Assembly (NCBI GenBank): GCA_016291275.1
Contig: JAEEWY010000011.1
Location: 1-16,319, forward strand
Reading direction: 5' to 3'
Source: Methanobrevibacter sp.
GTDB taxonomy: Archaea; Methanobacteriota; Methanobacteria; Methanobacteriales; Methanobacteriaceae
Length of the DNA: 16,319 bases
In this document: one piece after another, positions 1 to 6,556 of the stretch
Position numbering within the stretch: position 1 is the stretch's first letter
How the letters are laid out: every line of letters starts with the position of its first letter
Program-made: the position numbers and the translations under genes
The notes under the pieces: model-generated
The model's input: only the letters and a program-made list of their open reading frames with translations
What the model was told of the DNA's origin: nothing
The model's database searches: none

Positions 1-51
1 GTTAATTTTTTTAAAAAAATTATAAAAAGAAGATTTATTTAGAATAAATCT
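1..51 (-). terminator. Hairpin plus U-tract terminator of cysK
   Basis: A perfect 9-bp inverted repeat (AGATTTATT at 31-39, AATAAATCT at 43-51, loop of 3) straddles the cysK stop codon. On the minus strand it is followed by T-rich DNA down to position 1. Archaeal termination depends mainly on the U-tract, so the hairpin may only stabilise the 3' end. Confidence 0.55.
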
Positions 52-995
52 CCAAAAATCCACTCAGTGGACAAGTATCTCTCACCAGTATCAGGCAATA
101 TAACTACAATTGTTTTTCCTTTATTTTCAGGACGTTTTGCAAGTTCTAAACCTGCCCAAGTAGCTGCACCAGATGAAATTCCAGTAAGGATACCTTCCTC
201 TCTTGCAAGCCTTAATAAAGTGTTACCTGCATCTTCATCTTTTACAGGAATAATCTCATCAATAATATCCAAATCAATTACACCTGGAACAAAACCTGCA
301 CCAATACCTTGGATCTTATGAGGTCCTTTCTCACCTTTACCTAAAGTTTGAGAACTGTAAGGTTCTACAGCAACTGCTTTAAACTCTGGTTTTTGCTCTT
401 TAATGTATTGCGCAATACCTGTAACAGTTCCACCAGTTCCAGCAGCAGATACAACAATATCAACTTTACCATCAGTATCCCTATAGATTTCAGGACCTGT
501 AGTTAATCTGTGAATTTCAGAGTTTGCCTTGTTTTCAAACTGCTGTGGCATAAAAGAATTCGGAGTGTTTTCAACTAACTCATTTGCTTTAGCAATAGCT
601 CCACCCATACCTTCACTTCCTGGAGTCAATACAATCTCTGCACCAAGCACTGCAAGGAGCTTTCTTCTTTCAATAGACATTGTTTCAGGCATTGTTAAAA
701 TTAATTTATATCCCTTTGCAGCAGAAACAAATGCAAGTCCTATACCAGTATTACCGCTTGTAGGTTCAATAATTACTGAACCCTCCTTAAGCAATCCATC
801 TCTTTCTGCAGTTTCAATTAAATTTACTGCAACACGATCTTTTATACTGCTTACTGGATTAAATGATTCGACTTTTACAAGTACATCTGCATCTAACCCT
901 TCTGTTAATTTGTTTAATCTTACAAGAGGAGTATTCCCAATAGCTTCAGTCATATCATTAGCTATACCTCTTTTCAATTCAGGAATGTTTACCAT
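39..995 (-). CDS. cysK: Cysteine synthase (O-acetylserine sulfhydrylase), PLP-dependent
   Basis: Makes L-cysteine from O-acetylserine and sulfide, in the cytoplasm. The 318 residues are full length for CysK. Visible motifs, numbered from the chosen start: IKDR at 51-54 with the PLP Schiff-base lysine K52, the substrate loop TSGNTG at 79-84, the phosphate-binding GTGGT at 186-190, GPHKIQGIGAGF near 224-235, SSGAA at 274-278 and PDTGERYLST at 301-310. The open frame extends to a GTG at 1004. That GTG lies in a Shine-Dalgarno-like TGTGAT four bases before the ATG at 995, so the ATG is preferred. The gene diverges from ogt and ends in a hairpin/U-tract. The sequence resembles bacterial CysK, which suggests acquisition from bacteria, but this is inference. 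Cystathionine beta-synthase is a less likely alternative because the CysK motifs are complete and no CBS domain follows. Confidence 0.93.
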   Translation of the reverse strand: MVNIPELKRGIANDMTEAIGNTPLVRLNKLTEGLDADVLVKVESFNPVSSIKDRVAVNLIETAERDGLLKEGSVIIEPTSGNTGIGLAFVSAAKGYKLILTMPETMSIERRKLLAVLGAEIVLTPGSEGMGGAIAKANELVENTPNSFMPQQFENKANSEIHRLTTGPEIYRDTDGKVDIVVSAAGTGGTVTGIAQYIKEQKPEFKAVAVEPYSSQTLGKGEKGPHKIQGIGAGFVPGVIDLDIIDEIIPVKDEDAGNTLLRLAREEGILTGISSGAATWAGLELAKRPENKGKTIVVILPDTGERYLSTEWIFGDLF

Positions 996-1004
996 AATTA
1001 TCAC

Positions 1005-1365
1005 ATCATAAAATTCAATTTGTTAAAATAATTTTTAAAAAGTCTATTATTAAAGAATATAAAAAATAAAATCTTTGCTTAAATCCCTTCTAATAACCAA
1101 TCTTTAGTATTTAATATATTAATTTAATAACTTATTTTATTTATAATTTTAATTTGACTTTCAAAAATTCAAAATCAAAACCATAAATTTACAACAAAAG
1201 TTAAAAATATAACAATTGTTATATAATAGTTAATAAATGATGATATATAAATATTTCTATAGAAAACTAAAATTTCATCAAAAATTAAAGAAAATGAAGA
1301 ATTAATATTATACAGTGAATTATAAGATTATACTATTTTAAATATTATATAAAAAAGATGATAAA
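1005..1365. promoter_or_regulatory. Divergent cysK/ogt intergenic region
   Basis: This gap of over 300 nt is almost entirely A and T and has no credible reading frame. It must hold the promoters of cysK (minus) and ogt (plus). For cysK, a TATA-like TTTATATTC reads on the minus strand around 1055-1063, giving a predicted leader of about 40 nt. For ogt, TATATAA at about 1243-1250 is possible and would give a leader of about 90 nt. Because TATATAAA reads as TTTATATA on the other strand, its direction is not certain. The palindrome at 1207-1224 is listed separately. I see no tRNA or other stable RNA here. Confidence 0.5.
1207..1224. promoter_or_regulatory. 18-bp perfect palindrome, candidate operator
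   Basis: ATATAACAATTGTTATAT reads identically on both strands and is centred between 1215 and 1216. It lies between the divergent cysK and ogt genes and includes TATA-like half-sites. The symmetry fits a dimeric helix-turn-helix repressor, but no regulator is encoded in the window and the AT content lowers its significance. Confidence 0.4.
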
Positions 1366-1971
1366 ATGACTCTCTTTAAATACATTATTAATTCAAGCCC
1401 AATTGGAGAAATAACAATTATCTGGAGGAAAAAACCTAAATTCCAAATTGAAGAGATTATCCTCTCAAGACCGGATAAAAGCTCATCAAAAATAGCTGAA
1501 GAAAAATATGAACAAGAGGAACCATTGGCTATAAACAAAAAATCAAAGCAATTGAATAATGTAATTAAAGAATTGAATAACTATTTCGATGAGAAAAATC
1601 CTAAATTTTCCCTTGAATATCTTAATTTAGATAAATGCACACCATTCCAAAGAAAAGTGTTGGAAGAAGAATTCAAGACAAAAAAAGGAACCGTAAACAC
1701 ATATAAGGATCTTGCAAAGGCAGCAGGCAGTCCAAAGGCATACAGGTCAGTAGGCACTGCACTCTCAAAAAACCCATACCCTATAATCATACCATGCCAC
1801 AGAACAGTTAAATCAGACAGAACCATTGGAGGATTCGGTGGTGTTGCAGAAGGACTTGAATCCAAGAAAACACTTCTTGAATTAGATGGCCTGATGATTC
1901 AAGGAAAGAAGGTAGTTGGAGATAGCCCAATAATAGCACTTGATAAAACAAGCCAGACAAAACTTGTCTAA
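1366..1971 (+). CDS. ogt: Methylated-DNA--[protein]-cysteine S-methyltransferase (O6-alkylguanine repair)
   Basis: A suicide DNA repair protein that moves an alkyl group from O6-methylguanine to its own cysteine. The active-site PCHR is at residues 143-146, with C144 as the acceptor. Around it are the family hallmarks: TPFQRKVLEE near 92-101, a DNA-binding helix with AYRSVGTALSKNP at 125-137, GGFGG at 155-159 and KKTLLELDG at 167-175. The first 90 or so residues form the variable N-terminal domain. At 201 residues it is slightly longer than the usual 150-190. The ATG at 1366 is preceded by a weak GATGAT site. The gene converges on nth, overlapping it by 4 nt at the stop codons, so two DNA repair genes lie tail to tail. 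Confidence 0.93.
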   Translation: MTLFKYIINSSPIGEITIIWRKKPKFQIEEIILSRPDKSSSKIAEEKYEQEEPLAINKKSKQLNNVIKELNNYFDEKNPKFSLEYLNLDKCTPFQRKVLEEEFKTKKGTVNTYKDLAKAAGSPKAYRSVGTALSKNPYPIIIPCHRTVKSDRTIGGFGGVAEGLESKKTLLELDGLMIQGKKVVGDSPIIALDKTSQTKLV

Positions 1972-2603
1972 TCATCTAACTTACTTGAATCATAATCACA
2001 AAGGTCTGTAAGTGGACATTTATCACATTGAGGGCCAATAGGTCTGCAAATGGTCTGACCAAACTGAACCATCAAATCATTCAAATCCACCCAAAGCGCT
2101 TTAGGAACCTTTTCCATCAAAACAATTTCTGTTTCTTCGGGTTCCTTTGTATCAGCAATTCCCCACCTATTGGAGATTCTATGAACATGAGTGTCTACAG
2201 GAATAGCTGCATCCTGGAATGCAAATACAATTACACAATTAGCTGTTTTTCTGCCTACACCTGGAAGCTTTAGCATTTCATCCATTTCTCTTGGAACTTC
2301 ACCGCCATATTGATCAATCAATATTCTTGAAACTTCCAATATGCGAGCAGCTTTTACCCTATAGAATCCAGCAGGCTTGATCAATTCCTGCACATGATCT
2401 ACAGGAGCATCAGCAACTGCATAAATGTCTGGATAAACATCAAACAATGCATTTGCAGCTTGATCTGTATTTTCATCCCTTGTCCTTTGAGATAAGATAG
2501 TTCTAATCAAGACTTTATAAGGGTCATGGTCATGGAAAGTACGGATAGTGTAAATTTCATTTAATCTTTTAAAGATTTCTCTTATTCTCTCTTCATCATT
2601 CAT
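1968..2603 (-). CDS. nth: Endonuclease III, DNA glycosylase/AP lyase with [4Fe-4S] cluster
   Basis: Removes oxidised pyrimidines and nicks abasic sites in base excision repair. Numbered from the chosen start (211 residues), the helix-hairpin-helix LPGVGRKTA is at 113-121 with catalytic K119. D137 lies in IPVDTHVHR, and four cysteines (186, 193, 196, 202) give the CX6CX2CX5C iron-sulfur motif. The frame opens at an ATG at 2630, but that has no ribosome binding site. The ATG at 2603 follows GGAGA (2611-2615) by 7 nt and is preferred. It lies 39 nt after the aroA stop on the same strand, so the two are probably co-transcribed. The stop codon overlaps that of convergent ogt. Confidence 0.93.
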   Translation of the reverse strand: MNDEERIREIFKRLNEIYTIRTFHDHDPYKVLIRTILSQRTRDENTDQAANALFDVYPDIYAVADAPVDHVQELIKPAGFYRVKAARILEVSRILIDQYGGEVPREMDEMLKLPGVGRKTANCVIVFAFQDAAIPVDTHVHRISNRWGIADTKEPEETEIVLMEKVPKALWVDLNDLMVQFGQTICRPIGPQCDKCPLTDLCDYDSSKLDD

Positions 2604-2642
2604 GTTATAATCTCCAATATAGATTCTCATAAAGATTTTCTA

Positions 2643-4010
2643 TTATTTTAATTCCATTTCAATGCCAATTTCACCCATTAGCTCAATGAAATTAGGGAAT
2701 GACACGTCGAAGCATTCACCATTCTCAACTTCAACATCATATTTCAATCCAAGCAATGAAAATGCCATAGCCAATCTATGGTCATTATGGGATTCAACTG
2801 TCCCATCACCAATGGCTTGACCATAAATAGTCATTCCGTCCTCAAACTCTTCAAGTTTGCATCCTAATTTTTCAAGCTCTCTGCATGTAGTGTCGATTCT
2901 GTCAGTTTCCTTTAATCTTCCATGCTTTACACCAGTGATTGTTGTTTTTCCTTCTGCAACTGCTCCAAGAACTGCTACAGTAAGCAATAAATCTGGTGCA
3001 TTTGATAGGTTTACATCAATTCCCTTAAGATTTCCATCAGATCTAAGTGAAGCATAATCATCAAACTGAGTTACATTAGCACCCATTTCCTCTAAAATGT
3101 CTAAGATGAATTTATCTCCTTGCTTGGAATCGCCAAATAGATTTTCAACTCTCACATAACCTCCAGCAATAGCTGTTGCTGCAAGCAAATATGAAGCAGA
3201 TGAGAAATCCCCTTCAACAATATAATCGCTAGCAATGTATTTTTGTGGCTTTACATTAAACTTAACCCCTAAGCAATCAGTATGCTCTTTCTTGCAGGTT
3301 TCATGGAATTGATAATTATCCTCTTCAATAGCTATTCCAAATTTTTCTAAAATAGAGACTGTCATATCCACATAAGGCTTTGATACGAATTCTGGATAAA
3401 CTTCAAGTTCCACTCCTTCTTTAGATAATGGGGCAGAAATAAGAATAGAAGATATGAATTGGGAACTTATGCTTCCCAAAATATCTGCTTCCCCTCCATC
3501 ATAGCCAGGATAAATCTTAAGAGGAGCCTTATTATTATCATTCAATGATTCTATCCTAACACCTAAATCTCCTAAAGCATCAATCAATGCACCCATCGGC
3601 CTTGATTTGAGAGAATCATCCCCTGTAAAAATCACTTCATTATCTGATAATGCAGCTACACTTGTCATAATCCTAAGTGTAGTGCCTGAATTAGCGAGAT
3701 CAATCATGTCTTCAGATGGGTTCTCGCTGATATTATGTAATTTACCGCCAGTTCCTTCCACTTCCAAATAGTCCACAGTTTGACTTTTATCTCCTTTTAA
3801 GATGATTTCTTTCTTTCTATCAATTTTAGCTCCAAGAGCTTCACATGCTCTTATGGTTGCTAATACATCTTCAGAGTAAAGTACATCAAACAACTTGGAT
3901 TTTCCTTCAGCAAGTGATGCAAGAATAACTGCCCTATGACTATAGCTTTTAGAAGAAGGGGCTTTAACGGTTCCATTAATTTTAGAAAAGTTCTTTATTT
4001 TAAGATTCAT
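2643..4010 (-). CDS. aroA: 3-phosphoshikimate 1-carboxyvinyltransferase (EPSP synthase)
   Basis: Sixth step of the shikimate pathway: joins phosphoenolpyruvate to shikimate 3-phosphate to make EPSP for aromatic amino acids. Motifs in order: APSSKSYSHRA at 17-27 (K21, S22, R26 bind substrate), NSGTTLR at 107-113 for PEP binding, SRPMG at 136-140, SSQF at 182-185, EGDFSSASY near 266-274, the catalytic aspartate in NAPDLLLT (D339), LKETDR at 366-371 and SHNDHR at 407-412. At 455 residues it is somewhat long; extra residues near 84-102 lie just before the NSGT loop. The ATG at 4010 is preceded by AAAGGAT. It is the first gene of a likely aroA-nth transcript. Confidence 0.95.
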   Translation of the reverse strand: MNLKIKNFSKINGTVKAPSSKSYSHRAVILASLAEGKSKLFDVLYSEDVLATIRACEALGAKIDRKKEIILKGDKSQTVDYLEVEGTGGKLHNISENPSEDMIDLANSGTTLRIMTSVAALSDNEVIFTGDDSLKSRPMGALIDALGDLGVRIESLNDNNKAPLKIYPGYDGGEADILGSISSQFISSILISAPLSKEGVELEVYPEFVSKPYVDMTVSILEKFGIAIEEDNYQFHETCKKEHTDCLGVKFNVKPQKYIASDYIVEGDFSSASYLLAATAIAGGYVRVENLFGDSKQGDKFILDILEEMGANVTQFDDYASLRSDGNLKGIDVNLSNAPDLLLTVAVLGAVAEGKTTITGVKHGRLKETDRIDTTCRELEKLGCKLEEFEDGMTIYGQAIGDGTVESHNDHRLAMAFSLLGLKYDVEVENGECFDVSFPNFIELMGEIGIEMELK

Positions 4011-4049
4011 TCAATACATCCTTTTATTAATTTCAATGAATAAATAGTC

Positions 4050-4075
4050 TTTATTATATAATTCTATAAATATGT
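4050..4075 (-). promoter_or_regulatory. Predicted TATA region of aroA-nth
   Basis: On the minus strand ATTTATAG (about 4064-4072) and TTATATAAT (about 4053-4061) both resemble archaeal TATA boxes. They lie 40-60 nt before the aroA ATG, giving short leaders that would still include the AAAGGAT ribosome binding site. Which box is used cannot be decided by eye. Confidence 0.4.
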
Positions 4076-4149
4076 TAGGTTAAAATAAATAATAAACTTA
4101 TCTAAAATAGAAAAAAATAAAGAATCTGCAAATAAAAAAAAGAAAATGA

Positions 4150-4202
4150 AAAATAGAAGAATAACTAAATAAAAAAGAAAAAGTTTTGATCAAACTTTTT
4201 CT
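4150..4202 (-). terminator. Hairpin and U-tract terminator of ubiB
   Basis: A perfect 11-bp inverted repeat (4176-4186 and 4192-4202, loop TGATC) lies 10 nt past the ubiB stop. On the minus strand it runs into TTTTTTATTT and further T-rich DNA, as in a bacterial intrinsic terminator. The rest of the aroA-ubiB gap holds the aroA promoter and A-rich sequence only. Confidence 0.65.
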
Positions 4203-4212
4203 AAAAGTTTGT

Positions 4213-5832
4213 CTAAAACTCAATGAAATACCTTACGACAGTGAATACACCAAGGGCCAAACTTATTGTAAACCCTACGAAACCAAGTACTGGCATTTCA
4301 TAGAATCTAGGCCCTACATCAATCAGCATTACAAGTGAAGAACCGATTAAAAGTGCAGCAATAATGATTGCAAGAGAAAGTTGGTTTGCTATTTCACTAA
4401 TATGCTTTACTTCAATATTTACAGTCACTTCCCCTTCTTCAACCTTATATATTGTTTTTGAAATAAGGCTTGGCAATGCTCTAAGGACATGTTCAAAGGC
4501 AAAAAAGCTGTTTTTTGCATTGCTTGCCATTTTTAAAGGATTGTATCTTTGAACCATAAGCTTTCGAGCAAATGGCTTAAGAAGTGCTACGACATCAATA
4601 TCAGGGTCTAATCTTAGACCTGTATTTTCAACCATTGACAATCCCCTGGCCATTAAAACAAACTCATTCGGCAATCTTACATCGAATTTTTGCATTAAGA
4701 AAAGCAAGTCTTCAATAATACCATTGAAACGACTAAGCTCTACACCATAATACTTTGCAAACAAATCATTAAGATCGCTTTTTAAAATATTGATGTCTGT
4801 TTTCTCATTTAGAATGTCCATACGGATCAACTGATTTATGAGTCCATCAATATTACGGTCTGAGAAATAAATCATCAATTCAGCCAAATCTTGCCTGAAA
4901 TCCTCATCAAGAGATCCCATCATTCCAAAATCAATATAACATATCGCATTGTCCTCTGTTACAAAGATATTACCTGGATGAGGGTCTGCATGGAAAAATC
5001 CATCAAGGAATAGCTGTTGGAAATAGGAACGGACTATTCTGTCTGCAATAAGTATCTTATTGTATTTTGGATCATTTCCCGCAATGACTTCAGATAATTT
5101 GATACCGTCCACATATTCCATTGTTAAAACTTTTTCAGTAGAGTAATCTGGATATGTGGTGGGAACAATTATCTTATCATTATAAATGAAATTATCATTC
5201 AAATGTCTGATATTCATTAATTCATTGTCAAAATCCATCTCCTTATGAATTGACTTGTCAAATTCATGAAGAACAGCTGGAAGATTTAGGTGCTTGAGGC
5301 TTGTGTTGAATCTATCTGATTCATTGGCAATGAATTTCATTATGCTTAAATCAGTTTCTACAATCTCAGCAACATTAGGTTTTTGAACCTTTACAGCTAC
5401 TCTTTCACCAGTAGGTAATTTAGCCTCGTGTACTTGAGCAATTGAAGCGGTTGCAAGAGCGGTCTTTGAAAATTCTGCAAAAAGGTCCTCTATATTTCCT
5501 CCAAGCTCTGTTTCAATCATTTCCTTAATATCTTCATAGCCAACTGGAGGATTATCATCATGCAGTTGTGAAAGCTCTTCACTAATTCTTTCACCAACTA
5601 AATCTGGCCTTGAAGCAAGCAATTGACCAAATTTAATGAATGTTGTTCCAAGCTCTTGAAGCATTAATCTTAATCTTTCTGGAAAGTCTTCCTTCAATAA
5701 TTCCTTATTATCAGCATCACTTCTAAATGGACTTATCTTATTACGAGTAGTTTGACCTAAAAACTTATCAAAATCGTATTTCCTAAAGACTTTTATAATC
5801 TCATCAAAACGTGATAATGTTCTTCTTTGCAT
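4213..5832 (-). CDS. UbiB/ABC1/ADCK (AarF) family kinase-like membrane protein
   Basis: An atypical protein-kinase-like ATPase anchored in the membrane. Numbered from the chosen start (539 residues), it shows the family-specific KFGQ at 67-70, the alanine-rich nucleotide loop ATASIAQVH near 127-135, the lysine in VAVKVQKP near 148, the EMDFDNE helix near 198-204, the catalytic HADPHPGN at 281-288 and DFG at 301-303. Two hydrophobic C-terminal segments, near 482-502 and 511-532, should be membrane anchors. The family is best known for supporting ubiquinone synthesis; methanogens of this kind have no known quinone, so the substrate here is open. A GTG at 5841 opens the frame but is part of the AGGTGGT ribosome binding site of the ATG at 5832, which I choose. 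It lies about 200 nt from its upstream neighbour, so it probably has its own promoter. Confidence 0.9.
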   Translation of the reverse strand: MQRRTLSRFDEIIKVFRKYDFDKFLGQTTRNKISPFRSDADNKELLKEDFPERLRLMLQELGTTFIKFGQLLASRPDLVGERISEELSQLHDDNPPVGYEDIKEMIETELGGNIEDLFAEFSKTALATASIAQVHEAKLPTGERVAVKVQKPNVAEIVETDLSIMKFIANESDRFNTSLKHLNLPAVLHEFDKSIHKEMDFDNELMNIRHLNDNFIYNDKIIVPTTYPDYSTEKVLTMEYVDGIKLSEVIAGNDPKYNKILIADRIVRSYFQQLFLDGFFHADPHPGNIFVTEDNAICYIDFGMMGSLDEDFRQDLAELMIYFSDRNIDGLINQLIRMDILNEKTDINILKSDLNDLFAKYYGVELSRFNGIIEDLLFLMQKFDVRLPNEFVLMARGLSMVENTGLRLDPDIDVVALLKPFARKLMVQRYNPLKMASNAKNSFFAFEHVLRALPSLISKTIYKVEEGEVTVNIEVKHISEIANQLSLAIIIAALLIGSSLVMLIDVGPRFYEMPVLGFVGFTISLALGVFTVVRYFIEF

Positions 5833-5900
5833 TATTACCACCTTTTAAATTAGATGCATGTTATTTATTATTTGTTTATTACGAAATGTTTTTTTTAATT

Positions 5901-5924
5901 GAACTTTAAGTTCTATAATATTAT
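5901..5924 (-). promoter_or_regulatory. Predicted ubiB promoter with inverted repeat
   Basis: An inverted repeat, GAACTT-T-AAGTTC (5901-5913), lies beside a TATA-like ATAATATTAT (5915-5924), about 70-90 nt before the ubiB ATG. On the minus strand the repeat falls between the TATA box and the expected start of transcription, a common place for an archaeal repressor site. This is inference from position. Confidence 0.35.
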
Positions 5925-5949
5925 GAATATATTTGACTAAAATTATAAT

Positions 5950-6022
5950 TAAATTTATCTAAAAATACTAAAAAAGATAAAAAAATTATTAAAAATTATT
6001 AAAAAAAATAAAATTACTTGAA
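5950..6022 (-). terminator. U-tract terminator after DUF1810 gene
   Basis: Read on the minus strand, the DNA past the stop codon at 6036 has repeated T runs (TTTTTTATTTTT, TTTTTTTT, TTTTTTT) and no strong hairpin. This is the usual form of archaeal transcription termination. Confidence 0.5.
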
Positions 6023-6035
6023 AAATAAAAAATTG

Positions 6036-6476
6036 TTATTTCACTAAATCAAGAGTAAGTTGATCTCTTTTTCCATCGAAATATTTTTCCAATACTAAAG
6101 GGAATACATCATTGTCACTGACCAATTCAAATAAGGTCATGGAACTTCTTAATTTTTTGCTATCTGTATGGCCGAATATCTCTACAGAATCATTAGTTTC
6201 CAATTTCAATAATTCATTGGATATGTTGATTAGATTATTTGCCAAATATTCATTTTCCATATATTCCCTTGCTTCATCCAAACCATCAATGCCATAATAT
6301 TTAGCTGTAGAGCTCCTGCCTAAACCTTTGACTTGGGGAAATATATACCACATATAATGATTTCTTTTCTTACCATTGATGATTTCCCTAAAAGCCATAT
6401 CATAATCTTCTTTTTGTGCATCTATAAACCTTTCAACACTAATATTATACCCCCCATTTATTTGTTGAGATTCCAT
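6036..6476 (-). CDS. DUF1810 family protein
   Basis: A soluble protein of up to 146 residues whose family has no established function known to me. The DUF1810 signature is clear: RFIDAQ near 17-22, KKRNHYMWYIFPQVKGLG near 36-53, SSTAKYYGIDGL near 55-66 and EIFGHTDSKKLRSSMTLF near 99-116. Conserved Trp, Phe-Pro-Gln and Ser-Ser-Met-Thr residues suggest a ligand-binding or enzymatic site, but that is inference. The ATG at 6476 has no ribosome binding site. A run of six G (6450-6455) stands six bases before the ATT codon of I12, with the same spacing as the G-run before the draG-like ATG upstream. The true start may therefore be the ATT at 6443 (135 residues), or an ancestral ATG may have been lost there. 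The gene follows the ADP-ribosylglycohydrolase by 80 nt of U-tract DNA. Confidence 0.85.
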   Translation of the reverse strand: MESQQINGGYNISVERFIDAQKEDYDMAFREIINGKKRNHYMWYIFPQVKGLGRSSTAKYYGIDGLDEAREYMENEYLANNLINISNELLKLETNDSVEIFGHTDSKKLRSSMTLFELVSDNDVFPLVLEKYFDGKRDQLTLDLVK

Positions 6477-6486
6477 TTGAAAATGA

Positions 6487-6556
6487 ATAGAAAAAAAAAT
6501 AAAAAAAATGAAAAAAGAAAAAAGAAAAAAGAAAAAATAATAGAAAAGAACTTGAA
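6487..6556 (-). terminator. U-rich spacer after the ADP-ribosylglycohydrolase gene
   Basis: On the minus strand this stretch is runs of six to nine T broken by single C or A, including three tandem CTTTTTT units. It probably ends part of the transcription from the upstream gene. Some readthrough into the DUF1810 gene is possible, since no good TATA box is seen between the two. Confidence 0.45.

Noticed and set aside
529..1011. 160-codon plus-strand frame opposite cysK
   Set aside because: The complementary strand encodes a complete CysK with all motifs; this frame has no start signals.
1338..1352. TTTTAAATATTATAT-like TATA box just before ogt
   Set aside because: A start of transcription 25 nt downstream would lie inside the coding region, so it cannot serve the chosen ATG.
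6487..6540. Heptamer-like A-run repeats as a possible repeat array or phased A-tracts
   Set aside because: The spacing is about 7 bp, not helical, and the sequence is better explained as a U-tract terminator on the minus strand.
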